DNA of 64,000 nt, from assembly GCF_003254115.1 (NCBI RefSeq), contig NZ_QKZV01000001.1:580809-644808 (forward strand), given 5' to 3'. The DNA comes from Hydrotalea sandarakina (GTDB lineage: Bacteria > Bacteroidota > Bacteroidia > Chitinophagales > Chitinophagaceae). Positions within the stretch are counted from its first letter, which is position 1. The number at the start of each line of letters is the position of its first letter. Below, piece after piece: positions 17,128-27,811 of the stretch. The notes beneath the pieces are model-generated. The model was given only the letters and a program-made list of their open reading frames with translations, was not told the DNA's origin and ran no database searches. The position numbers and the translations under genes are program-made.

Positions 17128-18810
17128 ATGCTTGATAATTATGCTATTGCCGATAATTTTTCTTTGCTGTCTAAACTAATAGAAATACATGGTGAAAATA
17201 GTTTTAAAGCAAAGTCATATGCTACAGCAGCCTATATAATTGAAAAATTACCGGAACAACTTTCTGCATTACCTGAAGAAAAAATATCATCAATAAAAGG
17301 AATTGGCGATGCTATTGCATTAAAGATTAAAGAGCAATTGGCAACAGGAAATCTTAAAATTTTAAATGATTATTTGCAGAAAACTCCTGCAGGGGTTGTT
17401 GAGATGTTACATATTAAAGGTTTAGGTCCTAAGAAAATACACAGTATTTGGAAACAATTAGAAATTGAAAGCATAGGTGAATTGTTATATGCTTGCAATG
17501 AAAACCGATTAACGTTATTAAAAGGGTTTGGAGCGAAAACACAAGAAAGCATTAAAGAAAATATTGACTATTATTTAAACAACCAAGGGCATTACTTGTA
17601 TCAACAAGCAGAAGCTTATATACAAGCTTTTCATTTAAAACTTACCACTACTTTTCAACAATACCGATTTGAATTAACTGGTGCATTTATCAGACAATTA
17701 GAAACTGTTGATGCAGCAGAATGGATAACCAATACTCCATCTTCAATACTAAAAACATTTTTCACTGCTAATAACTACAAAGTAGAAATTGAAAATGACG
17801 AACAACTTACTGTAAGAGGTAGCGAAAACATACAACTCATTTTTTATTTTGTAACAAATGAAAACTGGGGTTCAAAAGCATTTATACACAATAGCAGCTC
17901 AACTTTTATAAATGCATTTAAAACAGAATTTCAATGGATTGAAAATAAGGTTTTTGAAGATGAAGCTACTATTTTCCAAACTGCCGGTATTCCATTCATT
18001 CCTGCATGTAGAAGAGAAAATGCCAATATTATTACACATTACAAACTGCACAAAGATTTACCAAGCATAAAAGAAAATGATATAAAGGGAATTATACACT
18101 GCCATAGTAATTGGAGTGACGGCGTGCATACATTAGAACAAATGGCTAATGCTGCTATTAAAAAAGGACTGGAATACATGGTAATTAGCGATCACTCTAA
18201 ATCAGCTTTTTATGCCAATGGCTTAACCGAAGAAAGGGTATTAGCACAACATGAAGCCATAGATGCATTAAATAAGCAGTTAGCACCTTTCAAAATTTTT
18301 AAGAGTATTGAAAGCGATATTTTAAATGATGGTGCACTCGATTATCCCAATGAAATTTTACAAAGATTTGATATAGTTATTGCATCTATACATTCCAATT
18401 TAAAAATGTCGGAAGAAAAGGCAATGACGCGCTTACTAAATGCCATTCAAAATCCATTTACAAGCATTTTAGGACACTTAACAGGAAGACTGTTATTAAG
18501 TAGAAAAGGCTATCCCGTTGATCACTCATTAATTATAGAAGCGTGTGCTAAAAACAATGTTGTGATAGAATTAAATGCGCATCCCAGAAGATTGGACATT
18601 GACTGGCGTTACATTGATCAGGCTTTGCAAAATAATGTATTGATTTCGATTGATCCTGATGCACATGCCATTGATGGTTTTGATGATTGTAAATACGGTA
18701 TTTTGGTTGCTCAAAAAACATTATTAACCCCACAACAAAACTTAAGTAGTTTTTCATTGCAACAATTTGAAGCATTTGTTGCACAGCAGCATAAAAAAAG
18801 AAATATTTAA
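17128..18810 (+). CDS. PolX-type protein: degenerate X-family polymerase plus PHP domain
   Basis: About 560 aa. Helix-hairpin-helix motifs (SIKGIGDAIALKIKEQL and LHIKGLGPKKIHSIW) lead into the polymerase region. The X-family signature normally reads G-S-x-R-R-G-x-x-x-x-G-D-x-D. Here it is GAFIRQLETVDAAE (about residues 185-198), so both catalytic Asp are gone, and the third Asp (usual RVDL) is replaced in IQLIFYF. The C-terminal PHP phosphoesterase keeps its metal ligands: HCHSNWSDG, ISDHS, ESDIL, SIHSN, GHLTGR, NAHPRRLD, DPDAH. The protein is probably a PHP nuclease with a structural polymerase domain. ATG 17128 is preferred, because the earlier ATG 17086 abuts the terminator. The stop overlaps the convergent kinase stop. 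Confidence 0.88.
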   Translation: MLDNYAIADNFSLLSKLIEIHGENSFKAKSYATAAYIIEKLPEQLSALPEEKISSIKGIGDAIALKIKEQLATGNLKILNDYLQKTPAGVVEMLHIKGLGPKKIHSIWKQLEIESIGELLYACNENRLTLLKGFGAKTQESIKENIDYYLNNQGHYLYQQAEAYIQAFHLKLTTTFQQYRFELTGAFIRQLETVDAAEWITNTPSSILKTFFTANNYKVEIENDEQLTVRGSENIQLIFYFVTNENWGSKAFIHNSSSTFINAFKTEFQWIENKVFEDEATIFQTAGIPFIPACRRENANIITHYKLHKDLPSIKENDIKGIIHCHSNWSDGVHTLEQMANAAIKKGLEYMVISDHSKSAFYANGLTEERVLAQHEAIDALNKQLAPFKIFKSIESDILNDGALDYPNEILQRFDIVIASIHSNLKMSEEKAMTRLLNAIQNPFTSILGHLTGRLLLSRKGYPVDHSLIIEACAKNNVVIELNAHPRRLDIDWRYIDQALQNNVLISIDPDAHAIDGFDDCKYGILVAQKTLLTPQQNLSSFSLQQFEAFVAQQHKKRNI

Positions 18811-21800
18811 TTGTTTTTTGCCCCAAAAGGTAGTTGTACATAAAACGTAGTGCCTATACCCTGCTTTGTAACAAACCATATTTTGCCATTTGCTTTTTCA
18901 ACTATACCTCGGCAAATGGCCAAACCCAATCCGGTGCCTGAAGATTTGGTTGTAAAATTGGGTGAAAAGATTTTTTCGATAAACTCATCGGGAATACCGG
19001 ATCCGTTATCGGTAACAGAAATTAAAATATTGTTGGCAACATTTGCTTGGTGAATATGTACAGTTGGATGTTCCATACCTTCTACCGCCTCAAATGCATT
19101 TTTAATTAAATTGGTAAATAAACGTTGCATTTGGGTTTTATCGGCATAAACACCATAATAACCCAATTCTTTTTTTAATGTTATGTTTACAGAAGTATCG
19201 GCACTATGTAATTGCACCAAGCTTTTCAAAACATCAGAAATATCAAAGTATTCCAATTGTACATTACCAATATTGGCAAACTGAGAAAAATCGCCCGCTA
19301 TTTTTGAAAGTTGATCAATTTGTTCAATTAGTGTTTGGGTTACTCGGTTGGTTAAACTTGTCAGCTGTGTTGCATCATATTGTTTATCACTAATGGCCTT
19401 TTGCAAATATTGAATACTTAGTTTCATTGGTGTAAGCGGGTTTTTAATTTCATGCGCCACCTGTCTTGCCATTTCACGCCAAGCACCTTCTCTTTCACTT
19501 TTTGCTAAAGCATTTGCACTTTCATCTAACTGCCGTACCATTTTATTATATTCCTGAATTAAACTTCCTATTTCATCATTTCTGTTCCAAGTTAATTCTT
19601 CATTTTTCTTCCCCAACGAAATAGCTTTCATTTTGTTGGCAATTAAAGTAAATGAAGCGGTTATTTTATTGGTAACAATAAATGCAATAGCACCGGCCAC
19701 CAAAAATATAAATGCATTTAGATTAATTAAGGTAGCAAGAAACCCGGAAATTTCTTGCTTCAATTCAGCTTGAGAATTCAAGTAAGGAATATTAAGGTAA
19801 GCATAAGTATTTCCTAATTCATCAACAATAGGAGTATAAACGCTTAAAAACTTTAACTTACCTATTGTTTCGTCTTGTTCAAAGCGAGATTTTTTAAGAT
19901 GATGCAATTCAAAATAAGCAAATGGATTCATTTTATTATTTAACAAATGCTTATTGTAAATATAGGGTTGCGTTGACGCTTTTAAGTTTCCTGCTGCATC
20001 ATAATAATTAATATCAACATTATGAGTTTCGGCAATTTCAATAATCTTTTTTTCACGAACACCGCCGGTTGTAAAATCATTTACATTAACAGCGTCGTCG
20101 AATACCATTTCGGCATTGATTTTATTTTGAATTTCGTTCGCAATTTGTTGAACGGATTTAAAAAGTTTATCCTCCTTATTTTTATTAAATCGATTAATGA
20201 AAAAAGAAATTGTTGCTGCACCAATTACAATAAATGAAAACAAACTAATGGCAATAATAATGAGATTAATTTGAGAACGAATATCTAATACAAATGAACT
20301 CTTTATTTCTTTCCATCTAAATCTTTTCAATAGCAGAAATTGTACAGTATGCAATAAAAATATTAAAAGCAAGAAGGAACAAAACAAATAAGCAAATAAA
20401 GTAAGCGATTCTAAAATCCATTCATTTTTGTGTACAATTAATACCTGCCTTCCATTTTCGGCATTATACCATAATTCGTTATAACCGTTTTTATTACTTA
20501 CATTAAACTGAGCTAGGTTAATGAGTTTGGTATTTACCTGAGTTGGAAAATTATAATCATTGAAGCTACTGACCATTTTACCGTTGTTATAAACAGCATA
20601 AGCATAATTTCCATTAAGCTCATTTGAAAAATCATCTACTTGTGCAAATAGTTCGGGATATAAAGCTTCGCTTACATTTTTTTTAGGTACAACAATTACA
20701 AAAAAGTATCCAAGAACATTATTTTCAGGCGAAATAATATCTTTTTCAAACAAATAACCCAACCTATTCCCATTGGTAGTATAAGTGTACAAACCAGCAA
20801 TTGAAGTAGGTTTTGCCCGTCGTAATACAATGGTGCGTATGGTAGCATAATTGGTTGTATCATCATTAAATAGTGGATGAAACAAACTATCAAATGTATA
20901 AATATGTGTTTCGTATTTATTTAAGTAACCGGAAAAGTTGCTACTTATAATACTGTCTTTCAAATATTTATTGGTAAAATCAGAATCTAAACGATCAAAG
21001 TTTTGTAACAAAAACTTGTCATCAAAATTCGTAATAGCAATATTTAATAAACTTTCACCGGAAGGGTCTGCTTGCGAAGCTAATTTTTCAGCTATTCGTT
21101 TTCTTTGTTCTAACTCAACTAACTTATTTTGATACATTACCATTGCTGCTACAGATGCAGCAAAAAACATAACCCAAAATATGAAAAAAGTAGTATTGTA
21201 TAAAGGTTTAGTAAGATCTTGTTTTCGATAAAACAAAATAATTAAAAACAAAATCAGCCACCCTAAAACAATCATATTGGTAGTAGTATTGGCAACACCA
21301 ATATTAAAACTGTTATATATTAATCCTTCAACAGCTATAATAAATAGTTGTATGTTCAGTGGAATTTTTTGTTGATAAACATTGCCTAATAATAATTGTG
21401 CTAAAGCAAAAAATGAAAGTGTGAGCAAACAAAGTATAACAAAACTTATTACAGTGTAAATATTTAAGCTGAAAAAATTAGATACATCAAATGATATTTT
21501 TGAGTCTAATACTAAACTTTTAATAATACCGGCAAAGAAAAAACAAATAGCACCTAAAATCAGCAACTGAATGTAAGCAACAATTTTAAATACTGATGGT
21601 TTAAAATGCAATTGAATATGTGCATGTAAATTGTTCTTGTAATAATTGATGAACCAAAATAAAATGATGACGTTTATTAACAAATCACCCAATGAAGGAT
21701 GCAGACTATTAGAGGCATAAATAGCCGGATCAAATAAGGGTAATTGAGAAAAATTAAAAGGAAATGGAAAGAAATAACTTATTACCCGTAAAACGATTAC

Positions 21801-22565
21801 CGAACAAAAAAGCAATATAAACCCTTGCAAAGGCTTTTTGTAAGCGGCCATTTCAACTGCTACTGCATTCAAAAAAAATAAAAGAAAAATGATACTTAAT
21901 GTTCTTAGAATAACGGATAAGGCGTTGTAGGGTGAAAGTGTTTTACCGGGTTGCACTTCCAAATAACATAAAACTTTACCATTTACCCCATAAATAGGAT
22001 AAGCATTCACCTCATTCGTTATTTCATATAGTTTTCCCAGACCTTCAAAACCATTAAAATCTGGTTGCAGATATTTGTTTTGAATGAAGTAAGCCTGATA
22101 AATTGGTATTAACCCCACCACCAGTACTGTTTTCCCATTCAAGGGTACATTTTTTTTTATTAATTCGAAATATCCGTTTTGATAGTTAAGAAAGAGATTG
22201 TTTTCAGTATGATATAAATCAGCATCATCAACATAATATTGATTGGTGTTCCAATAACTAAGAATTGGATGCTTTAAATCGTTATAAGTATATATAAAAA
22301 AACCAAAATTTTTGCTAAGAGGCTTGTATTCCGATGGCAATAATATACTGTCACTTAATAAGCTGCTTAATAATGTTTTATCATTTGCTAATATTGAGAA
22401 GTCTTTTTCACGCTCGGATAAATATTGTTGAATTTTTTCTTGTGTTTTAATTGGAGAAGTATAATAGGTAAAATAGTTAGAAAGAATATAAGAAAACGTA
22501 AACAACCATGCAGCTATAATCATTAAATAGCCATGACGATATGCTGCATGTTTTAAAGTACTCAT
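18807..22565 (-). CDS. Very large NtrY-like sensor histidine kinase
   Basis: About 1252 aa. The N-terminal half has one N-terminal helix, an extracellular stretch, then a cluster of some seven to eight membrane helices. A second large extracellular domain (about residues 500-720), two further helices and a third extracytoplasmic region follow. A HAMP-like segment (ITASFTLIANKMKAISLGKKNEELTW) precedes the kinase. The phospho-acceptor His (near 1039) lies in VAHEIKNPLTPMKLS, the N box in NLIKNAFEAV, and the ATP lid in DNGSGIP and GTGLGLAICRGIVE. The H-box wording is that of NtrY kinases. No response regulator is adjacent. ATG 22565 overlaps the MazG stop by one base (TGATG); a TTG in front is unlikely to be used. 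Confidence 0.9.
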   Translation of the reverse strand: MSTLKHAAYRHGYLMIIAAWLFTFSYILSNYFTYYTSPIKTQEKIQQYLSEREKDFSILANDKTLLSSLLSDSILLPSEYKPLSKNFGFFIYTYNDLKHPILSYWNTNQYYVDDADLYHTENNLFLNYQNGYFELIKKNVPLNGKTVLVVGLIPIYQAYFIQNKYLQPDFNGFEGLGKLYEITNEVNAYPIYGVNGKVLCYLEVQPGKTLSPYNALSVILRTLSIIFLLFFLNAVAVEMAAYKKPLQGFILLFCSVIVLRVISYFFPFPFNFSQLPLFDPAIYASNSLHPSLGDLLINVIILFWFINYYKNNLHAHIQLHFKPSVFKIVAYIQLLILGAICFFFAGIIKSLVLDSKISFDVSNFFSLNIYTVISFVILCLLTLSFFALAQLLLGNVYQQKIPLNIQLFIIAVEGLIYNSFNIGVANTTTNMIVLGWLILFLIILFYRKQDLTKPLYNTTFFIFWVMFFAASVAAMVMYQNKLVELEQRKRIAEKLASQADPSGESLLNIAITNFDDKFLLQNFDRLDSDFTNKYLKDSIISSNFSGYLNKYETHIYTFDSLFHPLFNDDTTNYATIRTIVLRRAKPTSIAGLYTYTTNGNRLGYLFEKDIISPENNVLGYFFVIVVPKKNVSEALYPELFAQVDDFSNELNGNYAYAVYNNGKMVSSFNDYNFPTQVNTKLINLAQFNVSNKNGYNELWYNAENGRQVLIVHKNEWILESLTLFAYLFCSFLLLIFLLHTVQFLLLKRFRWKEIKSSFVLDIRSQINLIIIAISLFSFIVIGAATISFFINRFNKNKEDKLFKSVQQIANEIQNKINAEMVFDDAVNVNDFTTGGVREKKIIEIAETHNVDINYYDAAGNLKASTQPYIYNKHLLNNKMNPFAYFELHHLKKSRFEQDETIGKLKFLSVYTPIVDELGNTYAYLNIPYLNSQAELKQEISGFLATLINLNAFIFLVAGAIAFIVTNKITASFTLIANKMKAISLGKKNEELTWNRNDEIGSLIQEYNKMVRQLDESANALAKSEREGAWREMARQVAHEIKNPLTPMKLSIQYLQKAISDKQYDATQLTSLTNRVTQTLIEQIDQLSKIAGDFSQFANIGNVQLEYFDISDVLKSLVQLHSADTSVNITLKKELGYYGVYADKTQMQRLFTNLIKNAFEAVEGMEHPTVHIHQANVANNILISVTDNGSGIPDEFIEKIFSPNFTTKSSGTGLGLAICRGIVEKANGKIWFVTKQGIGTTFYVQLPFGAKNN

Positions 22566-23344
22566 CAAGATGGTTCGTTTTTAATTTGCATTTTAGCAAT
22601 ATTCCATAATTCATCCATTTCGGCAAGGGTTAAATTGGCTAACTGCAAATTTCTTTCAGCAGCCATATTTTCCATTAATTTAAACCTTTGAATAAATTTT
22701 TGATTGGTTTTTTCCAAAGCCGACTCTGCGTCTATGTTCAAAAATCGTGCAAGATTTACCCAACTAAACAATACATCACCCAATTCTTCTTCCACTTCTT
22801 TATTGCTATTAAATTGTATGGCTTGTTTTAATTCATTGGTTTCTTCACTAATTTTTTCCCATACTGATTCAATTTCATCCCACTCAAAACCAACCTGTTT
22901 TACTTTTTCTTGTATCCGTGTTGCTTTTGCCAAAGCAGGCATTGTTTTAGGTATTCCTGATAATACACTGGTTTTACCTTCTTTCAATTTTATTTGTTCC
23001 CAATTTTTCTTTACTTCTTCATCGTCTTTTACAGTAATATTCCCATACACATGCGGATGCCTTAAAATTAATTTTTCGCAAATACCTTCAATTACATCGT
23101 TTATTGTAAATGCATTGTTTTCAGCAGCTATTTTCGAATAAAAAACAATATGCAAAAGTAAGTCGCCTAATTCCTCTTTAATATCCTTCCAATTTTGGGC
23201 ATCTAAAGCATCGCCTAATTCATAAGTTTCTTCAATTGTCATAGGTTTTAATGAAGCAAGGGTTTGCTTTTTATCCCAGGGACACTTTTCCCTTAACTCA
23301 TCCATAATGGTAACTAGCTTTTTAAAATCCACATCTTTAGGCAT
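22565..23344 (-). CDS. mazG: Nucleoside triphosphate pyrophosphohydrolase MazG
   Basis: 259 aa, the usual length. It has two MazG domains. The first begins LREKCPWDKKQTLASLKPMTIEETYEL and contains KEELGDLLLHIVFYSKIA and ILRHPHVYGN. The second is the shorter WEKISEETNELKQAI with EEELGDVLFSWVNLARFL. Each domain carries the E-E-x-x-E and E-x-x-D metal-binding helices. MazG hydrolyses (d)NTPs to monophosphates, cleaning up damaged nucleotides and lowering ppGpp. It is translationally coupled to the large kinase downstream. Confidence 0.95.
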   Translation of the reverse strand: MPKDVDFKKLVTIMDELREKCPWDKKQTLASLKPMTIEETYELGDALDAQNWKDIKEELGDLLLHIVFYSKIAAENNAFTINDVIEGICEKLILRHPHVYGNITVKDDEEVKKNWEQIKLKEGKTSVLSGIPKTMPALAKATRIQEKVKQVGFEWDEIESVWEKISEETNELKQAIQFNSNKEVEEELGDVLFSWVNLARFLNIDAESALEKTNQKFIQRFKLMENMAAERNLQLANLTLAEMDELWNIAKMQIKNEPS

Positions 23345-23490
23345 AAAAAATTATTAAGGTAATGAAGTTATTTACGACAAAACAAGCATTAATGTTTCTA
23401 AAAGTACACAACAATTAGCTTTAACGTATGCTTATTGTTCAATTTTTTGCATTTGATTAATATAGAATTACATTTGAAATAAAAACATTC

Positions 23491-24321
23491 ATGCGCTATA
23501 TTAGTTTATTCTTTTTACTGTTTCTTGGCTCAGTTCTTCATGCACAGTATTATTATAATGATATAATAGCAGCTAAACAGAGCGCTCAAAATTACTTAAT
23601 CATAAAAGCCCAAAAAATAAAAACTATTGAAGTTCGTAGCTATGATGACCATGGTGAGCAAGTAACATCATTCTCGCTGCAACAAGTATTTTCAAATAAT
23701 TGGAATAAAATGGAATTGAGCACGCAGAATGCTACGGGTGAGAAATCATTATTAACCACATATTATAAAAACAATTTGGTTAGTAATACAATTGAACGCA
23801 GTAAACACATTGAAACGATAACCAACTATAGTTACGATGCACAAAACAGAATTATAAGTATTGAATCAATCAGTAAAGACAGTGCATATAAATATCAAAA
23901 TACGGAAAAACATATTTGGCATTATGGCAGTAATAATGCGCCTGAAGAGATGATAAAAATAAGAAACGGCAAAGACACCACTTTGGTTAAATTTACCTAT
24001 GATGAGCAAGGTAATGTGGCTGAAGAAAAATGGTTTAGAATGGGCAGATTAATTGAAACTTATTATTACTATTATGATGATAACCATTTAATTACCGACA
24101 TTGTAAGGTATAATAGAAATGCAAAAAAACTTTTACCCGATTTTATGTTTGAATACAATGCACAAAAACAATTGAGCAGCATGACACAAGTGTCGGCAAA
24201 TAGTAATGGATATTTGATTTGGCATTATATATACAATGCGGCAGGATTAAAAACAGAAGAAATTTGTAAAGACAAACAAAACCAACTGATAGCTAATTTC
24301 AAATACTTTTATCAGCAGTAA
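23491..24321 (+). CDS. Secreted YD-repeat-like hypothetical protein
   Basis: 276 aa. A signal peptide (YISLFFLLFLGSVLHAQ) is followed by a beta-rich chain in which short units recur: YDDHGEQVTSFSL, YDAQNRIISIESIS, YDEQGNVAEEKWF, YNAQKQLSSMT, YNAAGLKTEEI. These look like degenerate YD/RHS-type strands, as in secreted Bacteroidetes wrap proteins. No toxin domain or sorting tail is visible. The function is unknown. It stands alone between MazG and the tRNA genes and ends at a shared terminator. Confidence 0.7.
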   Translation: MRYISLFFLLFLGSVLHAQYYYNDIIAAKQSAQNYLIIKAQKIKTIEVRSYDDHGEQVTSFSLQQVFSNNWNKMELSTQNATGEKSLLTTYYKNNLVSNTIERSKHIETITNYSYDAQNRIISIESISKDSAYKYQNTEKHIWHYGSNNAPEEMIKIRNGKDTTLVKFTYDEQGNVAEEKWFRMGRLIETYYYYYDDNHLITDIVRYNRNAKKLLPDFMFEYNAQKQLSSMTQVSANSNGYLIWHYIYNAAGLKTEEICKDKQNQLIANFKYFYQQ

Positions 24322-24340
24322 TTGGAAAAGCATTAAAACA

Positions 24341-24376
24341 AAAAAAGTCGGGATAAATTTATCACCGACTTTTTTG
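24341..24376. terminator. Bidirectional terminator
   Basis: AAAAAAGTCGG plus GATAAATTTATC plus CCGACTTTTTT form a long hairpin (24341-24375). It has A-runs on one side and T-runs on the other, so it can end both the plus-strand YD-like gene and the minus-strand tRNA transcript. Confidence 0.8.
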
Positions 24377-24462
24377 TGCCCCAGGCGGGACTTGAACCCG
24401 CACGGCCGTTGCTGACCACAGGATTTTAAGTCCTGCGTGTCTACCAATTCCACCACCAGGGC
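24377..24462 (-). tRNA. tRNA-Leu (TAA)
   Basis: On the minus strand, GCCCTGG (24462-24456) pairs with CCTGGGG-C (24384-24378, including two G-T pairs). The anticodon stem CAGGA/TCCTG encloses CTTAAAA with anticodon TAA. A long variable arm (GGTCAGCAACGGCC) and T-arm GTTCAAGTC follow. The 86-nt length and variable arm are typical of class II tRNA-Leu. CCA is not encoded. Confidence 0.96.
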
Positions 24463-24507
24463 TTCCAAAAAAAATTCCATCCAATGTAATGATGGAAATT
24501 TTTTTTG

Positions 24508-24580
24508 AGCGGAAGACCGGGCTCGAACCGGCCACCCCAACCTTGGCAAGGTTGTGCTCTACCAAATGAGCTACTTCCGC
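24508..24580 (-). tRNA. tRNA-Gly (GCC)
   Basis: On the minus strand, GCGGAAG (24580-24574) pairs with CTTCCGC (24515-24509). T8-A9 and D-arm GCTC follow. The anticodon stem CAACC/GGTTG encloses TTGCCAA with anticodon GCC, and the T-arm carries GGTTCGAGCC. The discriminator is T. It lies 45 bases upstream of tRNA-Leu in the same transcript. Confidence 0.96.
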
Positions 24581-24660
24581 TTTTGTTTTGTTGAAGAACT
24601 AATTTATTGGGAGTGCAAATTTAGGTAACTAATTTTCCCAACAAAATTTTTTTGAAAAAA

Positions 24661-24864
24661 TTATTTGTATTCGGGAGTGTATTTTGTGCTACCCTGAATT
24701 TCTACATCGGGTTTACCTTTGTAACGCTTTTGGTATAATTTATAACAACCGCCTAAAAAGAAAGCTACAATACAAAATACCTGTAAATAAAATATAAATC
24801 TTGAGGTGCTTACCCAATTGCGGGAAACATCTTTTTTTGCTTGTTGATTCATTTCGTTTGACAT
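24661..24864 (-). CDS. Small single-pass membrane protein
   Basis: 67 aa. A polar N terminus is followed by one transmembrane helix (RFIFYLQVFCIVAFFLGGCYKLY) and a basic, then polar, tail (QKRYKGKPDVEIQGSTKYTPEYK). I do not recognise a family. The regular start, clean hydrophobic helix and isolated position upstream of the tRNA pair make it a credible small gene. Confidence 0.6.
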   Translation of the reverse strand: MSNEMNQQAKKDVSRNWVSTSRFIFYLQVFCIVAFFLGGCYKLYQKRYKGKPDVEIQGSTKYTPEYK

Positions 24865-24906
24865 ACTATTTTAAATTGCTTTGCAAAAATAAGGTACCTG
24901 CATTAA

Positions 24907-25944
24907 TTATGCGTGCTTATTTTCAACAATTTCTGAAAAGGTTTTTTTTTGTTTAAAAAAATATTGCCATACAATACTTCCATTATACACACCTTTTAAC
25001 TGTTTAAGGGGCTTTTTATTTTCAGAATTAAACTGAGTTTGTTGCCAATGCAACAACACATAAATATGCGCTTTTAATACCGCAATAAAAAAAGAAAAGT
25101 TTCCGGTAAATAATCCTTTCCAAGCCGATATAGCATCTAGCAGGAAACGAATAAATAGTGTTTTAATTTTATCTGATTTTGGCAAATGCATGGCCAACAT
25201 CAATAAATTATTGCGAAAATTTAAATATAATTTTTTGCTGCCTTTTTGCAATGTACCTGCACCTACATGGTAAACAACACTTTGTGGACAAACATAAACA
25301 GAATAACCTGCCAATTGCATACGCCAACATAATTCAATTTCTTCTTGGTGCGCAAAAAAAGAAGCAGTGAAACCGTTTAAATTTTTGAATACAACACTCT
25401 TTACAAATAAAGCTGCACCACTTGCCCAAAAAACAGGTTCAATATCATTGTATTGTCCTTTATCTTGTTCCATAGTATCAAATACCCTACCCTTTGCAAA
25501 AGGATAACCTAATGTATCAATCCATCCGCCACAAGCACCTGCATATTCAAACTCAGATGGGGCATGAAAGGATAGTAGCTTGGGCTGACAAGCGGCTATT
25601 TTATCATTACTTTCCATTAATTGAATAATGGGTTCAATCCAATTTTCAGTAACGGATACATCAGAATTTAACAAAACAAAATAATCCGCATTAACTTGTT
25701 GCAAAGCCCAATTATAGCCACCGGCAAAGCCTTCATTTTTTGTGTTTTGAATTACGGTAACTTCCGGAAAACGATTTTGCAACATTAGCACTGACGCATC
25801 GGTTGAAGCATTATCCGCAACAATGATTTTTTTATTGCCATAAGTTGACGCCAATACACTTGGCAAAAACTGTTGCAAATAATGAGCACCATTATAGTTT
25901 AATATAACAATTGCTACAAGTGGCTGCTGTTGCAAATGATTCAT
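24907..25944 (-). CDS. Family 2 glycosyltransferase
   Basis: 345 aa. The GT-A fold start VAIVILNYNGAHYLQQFLPSVLAST leads to IIVADNASTDAS and NEGFAGGYNWAL. The DxD-like metal site is in YFVLLNSDVSV, and FFAHQEEIELCWRMQLAGYSV follows, as in rhamnosyltransferase-type GT2 enzymes of cell-surface glycans. No transmembrane anchor is obvious. The acceptor is unknown. It is a single gene downstream of the ABC-F gene, with the same orientation. Confidence 0.9.
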   Translation of the reverse strand: MNHLQQQPLVAIVILNYNGAHYLQQFLPSVLASTYGNKKIIVADNASTDASVLMLQNRFPEVTVIQNTKNEGFAGGYNWALQQVNADYFVLLNSDVSVTENWIEPIIQLMESNDKIAACQPKLLSFHAPSEFEYAGACGGWIDTLGYPFAKGRVFDTMEQDKGQYNDIEPVFWASGAALFVKSVVFKNLNGFTASFFAHQEEIELCWRMQLAGYSVYVCPQSVVYHVGAGTLQKGSKKLYLNFRNNLLMLAMHLPKSDKIKTLFIRFLLDAISAWKGLFTGNFSFFIAVLKAHIYVLLHWQQTQFNSENKKPLKQLKGVYNGSIVWQYFFKQKKTFSEIVENKHA

Positions 25945-26048
25945 TGTATGGAAAAGGTATAATTAAAATGCTACCCGCAATAAACAAATTTAGGTAGATT
26001 AACATTACAAGTTTAAGTATTTACTTACGCAAAACGCTTTACGTAATA

Positions 26049-27692
<1,644 letters not shown>

Positions 27693-27700
27693 TTAGGCTG

Positions 27701-27708
27701 CAAAACTA
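27701..27708 (-). promoter_or_regulatory. -7 promoter element of the ABC-F gene
   Basis: TAGTTTTG on the minus strand (complement of CAAAACTA) matches TAnnTTTG, 24 bases before the ABC-F ATG. No clear -33 element is seen. Confidence 0.5.
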
Positions 27709-27737
27709 AGGGTAAAGCAGCGAATTCGTGAATGATA

Positions 27738-27752
27738 GCTGTTTTAAACAGC
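27738..27752. promoter_or_regulatory. Candidate operator palindrome between divergent promoters
   Basis: GCTGTTT-T-AAACAGC is a perfect 7-1-7 palindrome midway between the -7 elements of the divergent ABC-F and histidine-kinase genes. It would cover the -33 region of the rightward promoter. The repressor, if any, is unknown. Confidence 0.4.
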
Positions 27753-27762
27753 ATTGACTATT

Positions 27763-27770
27763 TATCTTTG
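27763..27770 (+). promoter_or_regulatory. -7 promoter element of the second histidine kinase
   Basis: TATCTTTG matches TAnnTTTG. It lies 41 bases before the ATG at 27812. Confidence 0.5.
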
Positions 27771-27811
27771 AACCAATAATTAATTAATCATATTTTACCT
27801 ACTTTTATTTC

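Noticed and set aside
22704..23141. 145-codon plus-strand frame opposite mazG
   Set aside because: It is antisense to a strongly conserved gene and has Ser/Phe-rich composition typical of shadows.
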